64,000 nt of DNA from Fluviicola sp. (GCA_002734085.1 NVXV01000002.1:1-64000); one strand, 5' to 3'. Numbered from the stretch's first letter, positions 44,090-54,034 are shown. Notes: generated by a model from the letters alone, not told the origin. Numbers and translations are program-made.

Positions 44090-45154
44090 TTATTTCACTC
44101 GATTAAGCCCCATTGCTTTCAACATCCAATTTGGAAGTGCTTTTTTAGGGCCTCTCTTTTTAATGTTTACATACCAACCTAGTTTTTTCAAAATCGGGAC
44201 TTTGTGTGTTTCAACAAATTCGATTAGCGTACCATCCGGGTCTTCAATATAAGAAAATCTTCCACCTGCTTCCCCCATATCAAAGGTATCTCCACTATCA
44301 GTAGTAAATGGAAAACCATTTTCTTCACAATCTTTCTTCAACGCTTCCATTCCTTGAATATCAAAGCACAAGTGGATAAAACCCCAATCTCCCCAAAATC
44401 TATCTTTGAAAATCTTTTTACAATCTGATCTGTCAAGCGATTGCACCAATTCAATTTTAGTTGGTCCTAACAATGGAGCAAAAGGACCTTGCCTTTGTTC
44501 TGGGTGAGAAAGTAAAACTCTTCTTACTTTTTTATCACCTTGAGGTAGTTCCGAAAAACAGTCAAAAACACCAGTTTCATCATATTCTACTTTTGAATAT
44601 CCCAACACATCTGCATACAATTTCATTGATATTTCAATATTACTCACTCCAATCATTGTTCCAGCAACTCCACCTGTTTTACCAGGGAAATTTGTGTCTT
44701 TAAAAGTAGTTTTCTCCAAAACAACATTAAAAATATTGCCATTTGGATCTTTGACAAAAAAATGAGGCTCGCCATGAGGTGTTTTCTTTAGTCCACCTAA
44801 AACTTCAGCTCCATTATTCTTCATGTATTCATAAGAAGCTTCAACATCTTTGGATTTAATTCTACAAACGTACAGTCCGTAATCCCCCAATTGAATATCG
44901 AACTTAGCTTTTTCTGTATTTCTACTAGTAAATTGCCAAATTTCAAATCCTCCTCCACCTTCCATGGAAAGCGCTAGGGTTGCCGTTCTAGAATGGACTT
45001 CGTCTCCAGTATACATAGTCATTAAGGGAGCTTCTGCAGCATCTTCGAAAATTCTTACATCGATACCAAAAAATTTTCTATACCACTTCCAAATTTCTTG
45101 AACATCGGGAACGCCAATCCCCATTTGTTGAATACCACAGATAATTTTTTCCAT
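44090..45154 (-). CDS. VOC superfamily protein with two glyoxalase-like domains
   Basis: The 354-residue protein has two vicinal-oxygen-chelate modules (residues ~5-150, with FFVKDPNGNIFNVVLE, and ~165-320, with FSYIEDPDGTLIEFVE). Each carries His/Glu-like metal ligands. VOC proteins include dioxygenases, isomerases and lyases; the reaction is not identifiable. A TATTTTTG element lies 17 bases before the start, so it is likely transcribed alone. Confidence 0.85.
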   Translation of the reverse strand: MEKIICGIQQMGIGVPDVQEIWKWYRKFFGIDVRIFEDAAEAPLMTMYTGDEVHSRTATLALSMEGGGGFEIWQFTSRNTEKAKFDIQLGDYGLYVCRIKSKDVEASYEYMKNNGAEVLGGLKKTPHGEPHFFVKDPNGNIFNVVLEKTTFKDTNFPGKTGGVAGTMIGVSNIEISMKLYADVLGYSKVEYDETGVFDCFSELPQGDKKVRRVLLSHPEQRQGPFAPLLGPTKIELVQSLDRSDCKKIFKDRFWGDWGFIHLCFDIQGMEALKKDCEENGFPFTTDSGDTFDMGEAGGRFSYIEDPDGTLIEFVETHKVPILKKLGWYVNIKKRGPKKALPNWMLKAMGLNRVK

Positions 45155-45170
45155 TTCGTTCAGTTTGGGA

Positions 45171-45178
45171 CAAAAATA
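45171..45178 (-). promoter_or_regulatory. Candidate -7 promoter element of the VOC gene
   Basis: On the minus strand TATTTTTG (TAnnTTTG), 17 bases upstream of the ATG at 45154. Confidence 0.5.
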
Positions 45179-45345
45179 ATATTCTTTTTAATTGTAGTGA
45201 GTATAATAAGACCTTTGAATCACTAGACAACCAACTTCTTTATATTTTCTTCAACACTAATAACTTCAACGTACTTAACCTTCATAATATTTTGAAATTT
45301 AAATATTTATGCTTAAAGTTGTAGGAACAATCAACTTTTTTATAA

Positions 45346-46935
45346 TTGAACTATTATAAGTTTTACATTTTTATTCTATTACTTTTCTTCTCAAAACTTG
45401 GGAATACTCAAAGCATTCAATTTACTCAAAAAGAAAAAGCCTGGATCGAAAATCATCCAGTTATTGATTTTGGCTATGAACCCAATTGGGAACCTTACGA
45501 AATCTATGAAGATGGGGAGTACTCTGGAATAGTAGGTGATTATGTGAAAATCATAGAAGAAAAGACAGGTATTGATATGCGTCCGATCCCTAACTTAACC
45601 TGGGACAAAACCATGAAAGGTTTAATGAACGGAACAATAAAAGTAGCCCCAAGTTGTGCCATAACTCCAAATAGAAAAGAAGAGTTTTTGTTTACTGATA
45701 TTTATATCAAAGACCCAATCGTTATCGCCTCAAAATCAAAAGGCCCTTACATAGGTAATATAAGAGACTTAGAAGGTAAAACAATTGCTTTATCAAAAAG
45801 CTACTATACCATAGAATTGATTTCAAATCAATTTCCTGAAATTAACATCATAGAAAAAAATAATATAAAGGAATGTCTAGATGCAGTTAGCGCTGGGGAG
45901 GTTGATGCTTTTATTGGGAACTTACATGTGATAACCTACTATATGAATCACAAAGGATTTTATGATATTAAGATCGTATCACCCACTCCTTTTAAAAATA
46001 CAGGAGTAGCACTAGTTGTAAACCCAGAATGGAAAGACTTTATCGGTATTGTTCAAAAAGTATTTGATAATGTAGAGCAAGGGGAGCGTCATCAAATTCG
46101 AAAAAAATGGATAGGTAATGAATACAATACTTCCTTCTTTTCAGAAAGATTTATTATATGGACAGTTATAATTGCAGTTGGATTGATTGTGTGCTTTATT
46201 ATTCTCTATTATTGGAACAAAGTATTACGCCAAATTATAAAAAGAAAAAAGACAAGCGAGCAACAGTTAAAAGAATCTTTAATTACTCTTAAGAAGCAAG
46301 ACGAGGAGAAAAAAGTGTTACTTCAAGAAATACACCATAGAGTAAAAAACAATCTTCAGGTGGTTTCGAGTATGATACGACTTCAGGCAAATGTAAATAA
46401 GGATCCAAATGCGGTCAAAACACTAAATGAAGCAGTTGATCGCGTAAAAACGATCGCTCTGATTCACGATAAAATTTATAAGTCTACTGAAATTAATATA
46501 ATTGAATTAAATGAATATGTTGATTCTCTTTATCAGGACATTGAGCTTCAGTTTAAATTCGGTAAGGAGATAAAATTATCAATTGAAGGTGAAGACATAA
46601 AAGTAAGCGTTGATACAATTGTACCATTAGCTTTAATCCTAAATGAACTTTTCACTAATAGTTTAAAGTACGCATTTGAAAATCAAGAAAATCCAGAGAT
46701 AAAAATTGAATTCAAGACACTAGATAAACATCATTTAGAGATGGTTTATTTTGACAATGGTAAATGGCTAGAAAATGCTGAAAGCGACTTTTTTGGTACT
46801 TCACTAATCGAAATTTTCACAGAGCAGCTCGAGGGAGACTTGAAGCTCCACAAAGCTGAAACTGGTACAGAATATAAATTCATATTTAAGACCATTAAAT
46901 TTGAAAGCGATTCGAAGACAAGTGATAAAGATTAA
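45346..46935 (+). CDS. Hybrid sensor histidine kinase with periplasmic solute-binding domain
   Basis: The 529-residue protein starts at TTG and has a signal peptide, then a periplasmic SBP_bac_3-type domain (residues ~30-255: WIENHPVIDFGYEPNWEPYE, MKGLMNGTIKVAPSCAITPN). A membrane helix at ~267-290 follows. The cytoplasmic part is a HisKA_2 kinase with the phosphorylated His in LLQEIHHRVKNNLQVVSSMI and an ATPase region (NELFTNSLKYAFEN, DNGKWLENAE, FGTSLIEIFTEQLEGD). The glycine-rich G1 box is degenerate (FDNGKW), so kinase strength is uncertain. It probably reads a small solute such as an amino acid; no response regulator is adjacent. Confidence 0.85.
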   Translation: MNYYKFYIFILLLFFSKLGNTQSIQFTQKEKAWIENHPVIDFGYEPNWEPYEIYEDGEYSGIVGDYVKIIEEKTGIDMRPIPNLTWDKTMKGLMNGTIKVAPSCAITPNRKEEFLFTDIYIKDPIVIASKSKGPYIGNIRDLEGKTIALSKSYYTIELISNQFPEINIIEKNNIKECLDAVSAGEVDAFIGNLHVITYYMNHKGFYDIKIVSPTPFKNTGVALVVNPEWKDFIGIVQKVFDNVEQGERHQIRKKWIGNEYNTSFFSERFIIWTVIIAVGLIVCFIILYYWNKVLRQIIKRKKTSEQQLKESLITLKKQDEEKKVLLQEIHHRVKNNLQVVSSMIRLQANVNKDPNAVKTLNEAVDRVKTIALIHDKIYKSTEINIIELNEYVDSLYQDIELQFKFGKEIKLSIEGEDIKVSVDTIVPLALILNELFTNSLKYAFENQENPEIKIEFKTLDKHHLEMVYFDNGKWLENAESDFFGTSLIEIFTEQLEGDLKLHKAETGTEYKFIFKTIKFESDSKTSDKD

Positions 46936-46958
46936 TCAAAATACGACAAGTTAAAACG

Positions 46959-49430
46959 TCAGAAATTAAATTTCATGTCCCGCCTATCCAACACTGAGAA
47001 ACTTATCTTGAAGGAGTTTCTATAGTCGCTTTGATTTCCATCTGAGAAAGTGACATATAACCCAAGTCGGATTCTGCGTTTTGTGATTTTAAAGATTCTT
47101 TCTAACCCAACGAAAAACTCATAGTGTTGCCAATTGTGTTCAGGGACCCATAAATAACCTGTACCAGCCACAGAAGTAATTCGCGTTTTTTTCATGAATG
47201 GTATTTTATTGATCAAGGCTCCATTAAAGTGATGGATGAAATGTGCTTCGTAGTACCAATCGAGTGTTGGCAATGAAGTATCTAAGTCCTGAAAAGAATA
47301 CAATGGGTTTGAAAACCATAACTGGTCAGAGCGACGATGATATTTATAATCCACCTCTCTCAAATCTTTCGAATTTAAAAACTTACCTGTGGTGGTGTGA
47401 TACGAAGATGTACCAAAAGTTGATATTTTAAACGACTGACGAATACCAAACCTGATATAATCATGATTGATTTCACTCCCTAAAAGCTTGGGAATACCTT
47501 TTTCATAGTAGACATAAAATTCAGGCCACTTCGACCCAAGAACAACTTTTCTATGCGGTTCTCTCATATACTTTTGAAATGGAATATAACTGAGGGTCAT
47601 ATCAAACAAAAGTGCTTTGTAACTTTGGAAATCTGGTGGTTCATTATTATCAAGAGCATCGTCAAACCAGCGAATAAACTTAGTGTCTTCAGGCAAAGGT
47701 CTTCTTTGTGTTAATTCTAAGTTATTCTCCAAATACAAACCATTAAAAATTTCAATATCATTAAAAATAGACAAAGAGGTCTTTTCAATAAAATTCTCTC
47801 TTAAAAAGACTTGTGAAAAGGCATCATAAGTTCGGATCAAATCGTAATTATGTTCAAAATCAATACCTGCGGTCGCTAACTTAAAAGGATTGTATAGATG
47901 AGCGATTCGCTGCCTACCTTTAATATCACCATTTAAAACCCCAACATCTACTCTAGTGTAGGAATCGATTAACTTTTCATTGTCCCATTTCTTGAAAAAA
48001 TCAAAGTTTTGTCCCACTCTTGGTCCGGCGATAAAAGCTGGTTGAAGCATACCAGCAAGTGAGCTGATCGTCCATTGTGTCTTCTTCGCTCTGTTCCGAT
48101 GATCAATACCAAACCAAACAACTTTCCAAAAAGTAACTTTGTTAAACACCGAATCCACAGAATCCAGGTAGGAAGACTGGGAAAATAGGTTTTCTATACT
48201 ATCCCTTCTTTTAATGTACTCATATTCTTCTTTAGAAAGTGGGGATAACCTATTTTCAGTCCAATAGGATGTATCTTTGTCATATGCTTCCTCTGTCGTG
48301 ATAGCCACCTCATTTCCAAAATATTTTTTCGGGAAATCCGGAAAGAATTCATAATTGGTATATTTAACTATGGTCTGACCTTTGAAATTTGCCTTCCTAT
48401 ATTCTGCACCATAGTTCATCTCTTGCGACTTCAACAAGCAAAGAGAATCTGAAGAGACATCAAAGTCTTGTATCACTTGAAAGTAATCATATATGAAAAG
48501 ATTGCCTTTCACTAGTTTTAAATCAAGTTTTTCAACCAACCAAGTACTATCTTGCACCCAAATGTGACCTTGTAATGTAGATGTGACAACGCTTCTCGGT
48601 TCTATTTCAATTTTATTTAATGTTGGTTGACCTTCTCTTTCAATCTTCTCCACCAAACGATATTTATACGATAGAATTCCTGCAGTACTTATCGGAGATT
48701 GAATAGGAGACTCGTTTAAATCATCCAAATAGAGCATGTTTTTAAAGAAGTTTATGTTTGATTTTGCAGTTGTTGTATGGTACAACCAGCTATCGTTTCC
48801 TCTTTTTGAATAGGCATTTCTAATTTCGCGAACATTATTAGGAGGCTCATAATTTCTCACCATTTCGACCTCAACAAGGTTCATGTTATTTAATTCACCT
48901 AGCTTTTGTCTTTTAAGTTCTTCCGTATCGCGAACAGTTTCATCTTCATCCTCATTAGGTTCTTCGTTGCTTTCTTTATTATCCTTTGCTCGAATGTAAA
49001 CATTACACTTATAAGGATATTGGTTGAAATCGAGTTGATCTTTAATTTCAACTACGTTTTTAATAATATCTCGTCCGGGATTAGTTCGTTTTACCGCATA
49101 CTCGAATTCATCAAGTTCATTTATATCTATAGGATACAGTTGAACATTCTTGATGGTTTCTCCTTCTCTTACCACGACAAAAATCTCTCTTTGTTCGTAA
49201 CCACTAGCTGAAAAAACCATATAGTACTCTCCTTCTTGAAGTCTCATGAGATAATTGCCTTCAACATCTGCACGCGTTCGCAATTCAGGTCTGTTTTTAA
49301 CGTAAACATCTGCCATTGGAATTCCCATATGAGCTTCATCTACAATTTTCCCTTTCACAATACCCTGCGCAATTCCATCTGCATTATGCAGTAGGACAAA
49401 CAGAAGGATAAAAAATTGAAAGTATCTCAT
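46959..49430 (-). CDS. DUF5686 outer-membrane barrel with carboxypeptidase-like N-terminal domain
   Basis: The 823-residue product (start MRYFQFFILLFVLLHNADG) has a signal peptide, a carboxypeptidase-regulatory-like domain (GIVKGKIVDEAHMGIPMADV) and a long DUF5686 barrel (DQLDFNQYPYKCNVYIRAKD, SSLAGMLQPAFIAGPRVG). It is an outer-membrane protein typical of Bacteroidota; function unknown. It lies nine to ten bases downstream of the YopX-like gene in the envelope block. Confidence 0.88.
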   Translation of the reverse strand: MRYFQFFILLFVLLHNADGIAQGIVKGKIVDEAHMGIPMADVYVKNRPELRTRADVEGNYLMRLQEGEYYMVFSASGYEQREIFVVVREGETIKNVQLYPIDINELDEFEYAVKRTNPGRDIIKNVVEIKDQLDFNQYPYKCNVYIRAKDNKESNEEPNEDEDETVRDTEELKRQKLGELNNMNLVEVEMVRNYEPPNNVREIRNAYSKRGNDSWLYHTTTAKSNINFFKNMLYLDDLNESPIQSPISTAGILSYKYRLVEKIEREGQPTLNKIEIEPRSVVTSTLQGHIWVQDSTWLVEKLDLKLVKGNLFIYDYFQVIQDFDVSSDSLCLLKSQEMNYGAEYRKANFKGQTIVKYTNYEFFPDFPKKYFGNEVAITTEEAYDKDTSYWTENRLSPLSKEEYEYIKRRDSIENLFSQSSYLDSVDSVFNKVTFWKVVWFGIDHRNRAKKTQWTISSLAGMLQPAFIAGPRVGQNFDFFKKWDNEKLIDSYTRVDVGVLNGDIKGRQRIAHLYNPFKLATAGIDFEHNYDLIRTYDAFSQVFLRENFIEKTSLSIFNDIEIFNGLYLENNLELTQRRPLPEDTKFIRWFDDALDNNEPPDFQSYKALLFDMTLSYIPFQKYMREPHRKVVLGSKWPEFYVYYEKGIPKLLGSEINHDYIRFGIRQSFKISTFGTSSYHTTTGKFLNSKDLREVDYKYHRRSDQLWFSNPLYSFQDLDTSLPTLDWYYEAHFIHHFNGALINKIPFMKKTRITSVAGTGYLWVPEHNWQHYEFFVGLERIFKITKRRIRLGLYVTFSDGNQSDYRNSFKISFSVLDRRDMKFNF

Positions 49431-49454
49431 AGTGACCAATTGCAAGCAATCAAG

Positions 49455-49817
49455 TTAGTTTATAAAGTTGAACGTTATTCGGGTTACCTTACGTTTATCA
49501 TTACAAACCAACTCAATAGAATGTTCAAATATAACCTGCTCATTAATTTCTACCAATAAAAACTTAGTTAAATGGTTATCATACATCACAACAAAAGTAT
49601 TATCAGGATAGTCGGTAGACTGAATAATATCTTGTTCAAAGAGCCAGTTATTGTTTTTATCCTGCAATCCAGTACAACGATCGCTCTGGCTAAAATCTAT
49701 AGGCTTTCCATTCCAATGAAATAGATCTAAGGAAAATAAAGTGTAATTTCCTGAAACCCTTTTATAACCAACAATTTGATTATCTACTCTCAGCCTAAAA
49801 TCATTTACTGTTAGCAT
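49455..49817 (-). CDS. YopX-like small protein
   Basis: The 120-residue protein resembles the YopX domain first seen in phage and plasmid genes: FRLRVDNQIVGYKRVSG, then the hallmark CTGLQDKNNNWLFEQDIIQS (family form TGLKDKNGKEIYEGDIV). Finding it inside an envelope operon is unexpected; its role is unknown. Its start overlaps the end of the upstream membrane gene by 17 bases, so it is translated within the same operon. Confidence 0.75.
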   Translation of the reverse strand: MLTVNDFRLRVDNQIVGYKRVSGNYTLFSLDLFHWNGKPIDFSQSDRCTGLQDKNNNWLFEQDIIQSTDYPDNTFVVMYDNHLTKFLLVEINEQVIFEHSIELVCNDKRKVTRITFNFIN

Positions 49818-50046
49818 CCCTGCTGTTTTCTTTTTTGCTCTGTTCTTCCAGATAGCGTTGATGCTTTTCCATGTGTTTCATCATAAATCGACGAATGAAG
49901 AATAAACCCAAGGTTAAAAGACAAAATATGTAATAAAAAGCCCATTTTTCAAAGCCTTCCTTAAAACACAAATACGTAACAGAAACGAATACGATGACCG
50001 TAACTGCCAGCCAAAATTTTTGCATCACCTTATTGTAAGTATTCAT
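49801..50046 (-). CDS. Small membrane protein in the lptC operon
   Basis: The 81-residue protein has two hydrophobic helices (FWLAVTVIVFVSVTYLCF and WAFYYIFCLLTLGLFFI) followed by a charged tail (MMKHMEKHQRYLEEQSKKEN). The start overlaps the lptC stop, and the 3' end overlaps the YopX-like gene. No family assigned. Confidence 0.75.
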   Translation of the reverse strand: MNTYNKVMQKFWLAVTVIVFVSVTYLCFKEGFEKWAFYYIFCLLTLGLFFIRRFMMKHMEKHQRYLEEQSKKENSRDANSK

Positions 50047-50615
50047 TTTTCTTCGTTTTGATTTATAAATATTTTAGCGGTCGGATTATAGAATTGAGCT
50101 GTATCAAACTTATGGGTGGTCCAACCTCCATTTCCATATAGTATCATGTCTGGATAAGTAATAACCATAGGTTTATCCGTATAAATTGAGTCTCCTTTTT
50201 TATTCCAATACAAAACTTCTGTTTCAAGTTTTTTCTTTTCTAAGATGTTGAGCAATTCAACACTATCTCGTACAGTAATATTACCACTTTCATCGTCTAC
50301 CTCTCCGTACAGTGAGGTCAACACGGAGGTAATTTCTCCTTTTTCATTAAAGAAGTTCACTTTTAATCCGTCTTTAAACTTCGTAATGGGTTTCGGTAAT
50401 TTGTACGTTTCCGCAATTCCAGCAAATAATTCTACTTGAGCATACCCTGAATCTGTATAGGTTACGTGGAGGTTTTCGCTCGTTTCATTTGGACTGTTTG
50501 GGTCAGCATTGATTCTTTTGATTTTTTCTAAATCGTTTTCACAGGAAAAAAAGATTCCTGCCATGAAGATCATGACAGGAATAATAAAGTATTTATATCC
50601 TATTTTAGTTGGCAT
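50043..50615 (-). CDS. lptC: LPS export protein LptC
   Basis: LptC sits in the inner membrane and passes lipopolysaccharide along the Lpt bridge. The 190-residue product has an N-terminal membrane or lipoprotein segment (FIIPVMIFMAGIFFSCEND) and the jellyroll pattern YTDSGYAQVELFAGIAETYK, LKVNFFNEKGEITSVLTSLYGE and VLYWNKKGDSIYTDKPMVIT. Bacteroidota often encode LptC next to TPR and barrel genes, as here. Confidence 0.82.
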   Translation of the reverse strand: MPTKIGYKYFIIPVMIFMAGIFFSCENDLEKIKRINADPNSPNETSENLHVTYTDSGYAQVELFAGIAETYKLPKPITKFKDGLKVNFFNEKGEITSVLTSLYGEVDDESGNITVRDSVELLNILEKKKLETEVLYWNKKGDSIYTDKPMVITYPDMILYGNGGWTTHKFDTAQFYNPTAKIFINQNEEK

Positions 50616-51871
50616 TAATAAAGCTCAATTGTATATGTTTTACCCCAACATTCGAGCGTTACTTTTTCTCCCACTTCTTTGTCTTCATTAAATAAATCTG
50701 AAGACGTTGGACATTGCTTTTTATAATCTTCTACTAAAGAACTGTTTCCCGACTTTTTAGCAAGTTCTACTGCGTAATAGTTGTTTGCTTTTCTATCAAA
50801 AGTAGAAACACCACAATCACTCATCAAGGCATTTACACACTTTGCTGCAATTTCATAACCTTTACTCGAATTTTTACCAGAAACTCTGATTCCCGCATTG
50901 TGGGCAGCTTTATAATTTCCAGCACGATAGTAAGCCCATACAATTTCTAACTCAATATCACTTTTTTGTTCAGCATCTTTTGACATTTTCAAAGCCTTTT
51001 CAAAAGTGTCAACTGCGTCTGATATTTTATTTTGAGCTAATAGTAATTTTGCTTTAGCAAGAACTGCATCAACTGAAGGATCAATAGCAATAATAGTATC
51101 TACAAGCATTGCGTATTCCTTACTGTCGGTACACTCTTGCTTTTCAATTAACGCCATAAAGTTCTTCACCATTCCTTTCTTTGCTTCTTTTTCAGAAGGC
51201 AGATCTTTCATAAATGCATTAATCTCAGGAAGCATAGATTCACAGTCCGTTATTGCTTTTTCCATGTAGATTGAAAGGAAATCTATTGTTTCAGGATCCA
51301 TTTCACCTTTAGAAACATATTCTGACAACTTGAAGTATTCAGTAATTAAACGTTTTTTGTACTCTGCTTTTTTAGCTTCATCTGTTTCTTGTACCCATAA
51401 ATTGTAGATGTTTGCATAATATTGCTTAAGAAATCCTACGTTCACATCTTTTCCTTCAAAGTGAATTCCTTTTTTATATGCTTCATCTGCTTTTTGCATG
51501 TATCCTGGTTTACCTTGCTTTAAGTAATAATAACCAAGATATGCTTGCCATTCATTCTGAATACCATGCGTTTTTTGAGCTTCATCATAAACCCAAATCA
51601 ATGTATCCAAATATTTCGATTCAGTTTCAGCATCCGGAGCATCTTTCATCGCCTTTTTAATCGAATATATAAAAGGATTGTAAAATATCATTTCAAGTGA
51701 TTCACAATGTTCTAAAGCTTTCACATAAGCCATTGTCACTTTCGGATAATCTTTGGCTTTATACGCATTACCAGCAATTGCTTTGAATCTTGTACACTCA
51801 TCTTCTTGAGCAACCAAAGCTGTTGAGCTGATAAACAAAAGTGTTCCTAATATTAATTTTGCAAATTTCAT
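50615..51871 (-). CDS. TPR-repeat periplasmic protein
   Basis: The 418-residue product has a signal peptide (MKFAKLILGTLLFISSTALVAQ) and helical repeats of TPR type (AGNAYKAKDYPKVTMAYVKA, AKLLLAQNKISDAVDTFEKA, ELEIVWAYYRAGNYKAAHNAG). Its stop overlaps the lptC start, so it is co-transcribed. It probably serves as a scaffold in the envelope; partners are unknown. Confidence 0.78.
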   Translation of the reverse strand: MKFAKLILGTLLFISSTALVAQEDECTRFKAIAGNAYKAKDYPKVTMAYVKALEHCESLEMIFYNPFIYSIKKAMKDAPDAETESKYLDTLIWVYDEAQKTHGIQNEWQAYLGYYYLKQGKPGYMQKADEAYKKGIHFEGKDVNVGFLKQYYANIYNLWVQETDEAKKAEYKKRLITEYFKLSEYVSKGEMDPETIDFLSIYMEKAITDCESMLPEINAFMKDLPSEKEAKKGMVKNFMALIEKQECTDSKEYAMLVDTIIAIDPSVDAVLAKAKLLLAQNKISDAVDTFEKALKMSKDAEQKSDIELEIVWAYYRAGNYKAAHNAGIRVSGKNSSKGYEIAAKCVNALMSDCGVSTFDRKANNYYAVELAKKSGNSSLVEDYKKQCPTSSDLFNEDKEVGEKVTLECWGKTYTIELY

Positions 51872-51881
51872 CTTATCTTAT

Positions 51882-53237
51882 TTAATCTAATTTATATTTT
51901 CTAAACCATCTGTCGTAACTAGGAGCAATATTTATGCCTAAATTGAATCCATAATAGTTTTCTTTAATAACATTTGGGCTTCCACTTCCGTCCTGAGAAC
52001 CGTAATTAGCTGAAATATTAACAGTTGAGATCGCTCTATTTATGACAATAGGAATACCAATTCCAAAAGAAACACCTTGATCAACGAGTTGTTCACCATC
52101 TACTGAATAGGGCGTATTGACAGAGTATGCTCCTACTCGGTAACTAAACTTGTGATAAAAGTTAACGTACGCAGAGCGATCTGATACTTTTCTGTGGGGA
52201 GTGTATTCTACTCCTACACGAAGAGCAGATGAATTCTTAAAATTCGGATTCGACAAAGTAGTACCGAAAGATTCTCTATAATTCGCCCAGTTTTCAAGCG
52301 TATACTCTCCAGTTAACAATAACTTCGGTAGCCTTGAGTTTCGTGAAGAAGAATCTTTAATGGGTAAAAATTCATAAGTAAAACCAGCGCTTAATCTACT
52401 CGGGGAGGTTACTTCACCATCCACATTGACAGGTTCTACAATCGTATCGTAAGAACTAATATTCGTAAATCCTGTATAAAATATTCTAGATTCTGATTGT
52501 ATGAAATTCAAGTTTTGTTCTGGCCTATAGGTTAGACCTAAAGTAAAGTTATTTGTTTTATTTGGGGTAAACCTATAATTGGCTCCTATTTCAAACCCCA
52601 ACGCTCTAGCTCTCATAAAACGTTGATCCATCCCACCTATCTCACCAAAGTTATTATCTTTAATGTAGGCTTTTCTTGTATTATCTAACCGTCCGAAATA
52701 ATGCTTACCATTCACCCCTATTGAAAATGAATGATTTCTCTTTTTAATGATTTGGGCTGAGAATCCTAGTAAAAATTCTTGGATTTCTCCACTTCCTTCA
52801 TAATCGTAAAAAATACTATCTCCATTTATCACTTCATAGTTGTTCACATCATAACCTCTTCTAGAGTATGGCTTCAGACCAAAAGCTAATCCAAATCTAT
52901 CAGCAAATGGAATTACTAGAGACATATGTGTAATCCCCGTATAATTTCCTTCCGTTTCTATTCCATTCAGAGAAAAACGATTTCGTCTGTGCATTATTCC
53001 CACAGAAAACATTGGGAGTTGTTTTGCGAGGTGTGAATATGAGGAAGGATTAAATAAGTTCACTTGGCTTGAGTCGATAAGTGCTGTTGAAGCTCCTCCC
53101 AATCCCGACATAAATGCCGTTCCGTAAAAACTGGCATCTCCTATTCCTTGTGATGAGTAGGGACTATTGGTGCTAACCTGTGCGTTTAATGCAACGCTAC
53201 TCAATACAAATAAAACCACCAATAATTTACTATACAT
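51882..53237 (-). CDS. Outer-membrane barrel protein in the coaX-lptC block
   Basis: The 451-residue product has a signal peptide (MYSKLLVVLFVLSSVALNAQ) and begins with NSPYSSQGIGDASFYGTAFM and GGASTALIDSSQVNLFNPSS, the start seen in FadL/PorV-like barrels of Bacteroidota. The remainder is alternating strands. It overlaps coaX by 8 bases and precedes the TPR gene by 10 bases. Confidence 0.8.
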   Translation of the reverse strand: MYSKLLVVLFVLSSVALNAQVSTNSPYSSQGIGDASFYGTAFMSGLGGASTALIDSSQVNLFNPSSYSHLAKQLPMFSVGIMHRRNRFSLNGIETEGNYTGITHMSLVIPFADRFGLAFGLKPYSRRGYDVNNYEVINGDSIFYDYEGSGEIQEFLLGFSAQIIKKRNHSFSIGVNGKHYFGRLDNTRKAYIKDNNFGEIGGMDQRFMRARALGFEIGANYRFTPNKTNNFTLGLTYRPEQNLNFIQSESRIFYTGFTNISSYDTIVEPVNVDGEVTSPSRLSAGFTYEFLPIKDSSSRNSRLPKLLLTGEYTLENWANYRESFGTTLSNPNFKNSSALRVGVEYTPHRKVSDRSAYVNFYHKFSYRVGAYSVNTPYSVDGEQLVDQGVSFGIGIPIVINRAISTVNISANYGSQDGSGSPNVIKENYYGFNLGINIAPSYDRWFRKYKLD

Positions 53238-53967
53238 TATGTCTTAAAATTAAGTACAACCCATACAGGGTTAAATTATTCTCGGCAAAGATGCTATTTT
53301 TTAATCCTTTATCAAACCTTTTATGGTCTCCACCTGTCAAAAAAATTGTTAACGGTGTGAATTTTTGATTGTAAAGTGCTATCATTCCGTCTATTTCGGC
53401 GTTCATTCCAACCATCACTCCAGTGTTCATTGATTGAAAAGTGGATTGTCCAATCAAATCAGCTTCTTCTGGTGTCTCGATTAAAGGTAATTGTCCTGTA
53501 TAGTCATACAATGCTTTAAAACGCATCATCATACCCGGAGAAATTGAGCCTCCTTGATAGATCCCTTGGGCATCAATAAAATCAAATTTCACACAAGTTC
53601 CTATGTCAATCACCAAAGTATTTTCTTGACTTGAAAGTGAATATCCAGCCACCACATTTGCGATTCGGTCTGCACCTAATGTTTGAGGTGTTTCATAATT
53701 CTCAAGTGAAATAGGTAATTTAGTTTTCTCAGACAAAACAATATTAGGTCGAAGTAATTCTATCAATCGATTCTTCTTTTCTTCACTCACCACACTTGAC
53801 AATATAGACGGATTTGAATTTATTTTCCTCAACTCTTCGTGCAAAGTATCTTCGTTGGAATCATCAAATAATTGAACACTTCGAAGTTCATCATTGTAAT
53901 AACGAGCGAGTTTCGTTCTTGAGTTACCCGCATCAATCACATAATATTCTTTTTTCTCCATATTCAT
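53230..53967 (-). CDS. coaX: Type III pantothenate kinase
   Basis: CoaX phosphorylates pantothenate, starting coenzyme A synthesis. The 245-residue product has the normal length and motifs: YVIDAGNSRTKLA (phosphate loop), TPQTLGADRIANVVAGYSL and VIDIGTCVKFDFID, and FLTGGDHKRF. A second ATG at 53961 is equally possible. A TAACTTTG promoter element lies just upstream. It heads the operon running to the YopX-like gene. Confidence 0.93.
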   Translation of the reverse strand: MNMEKKEYYVIDAGNSRTKLARYYNDELRSVQLFDDSNEDTLHEELRKINSNPSILSSVVSEEKKNRLIELLRPNIVLSEKTKLPISLENYETPQTLGADRIANVVAGYSLSSQENTLVIDIGTCVKFDFIDAQGIYQGGSISPGMMMRFKALYDYTGQLPLIETPEEADLIGQSTFQSMNTGVMVGMNAEIDGMIALYNQKFTPLTIFLTGGDHKRFDKGLKNSIFAENNLTLYGLYLILRHNV

Positions 53968-53971
53968 TCCG

Positions 53972-53979
53972 CAAAGTTA
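53972..53979 (-). promoter_or_regulatory. Candidate -7 promoter element of the coaX operon
   Basis: On the minus strand TAACTTTG (TAnnTTTG), 5 to 11 bases upstream of the two candidate ATGs. Confidence 0.5.
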
Positions 53980-54034
53980 ACAGAAGAATTTTTATTTTTT
54001 TTCAAAAAGGTATCGCTCAAATAAAATTAGTTTC

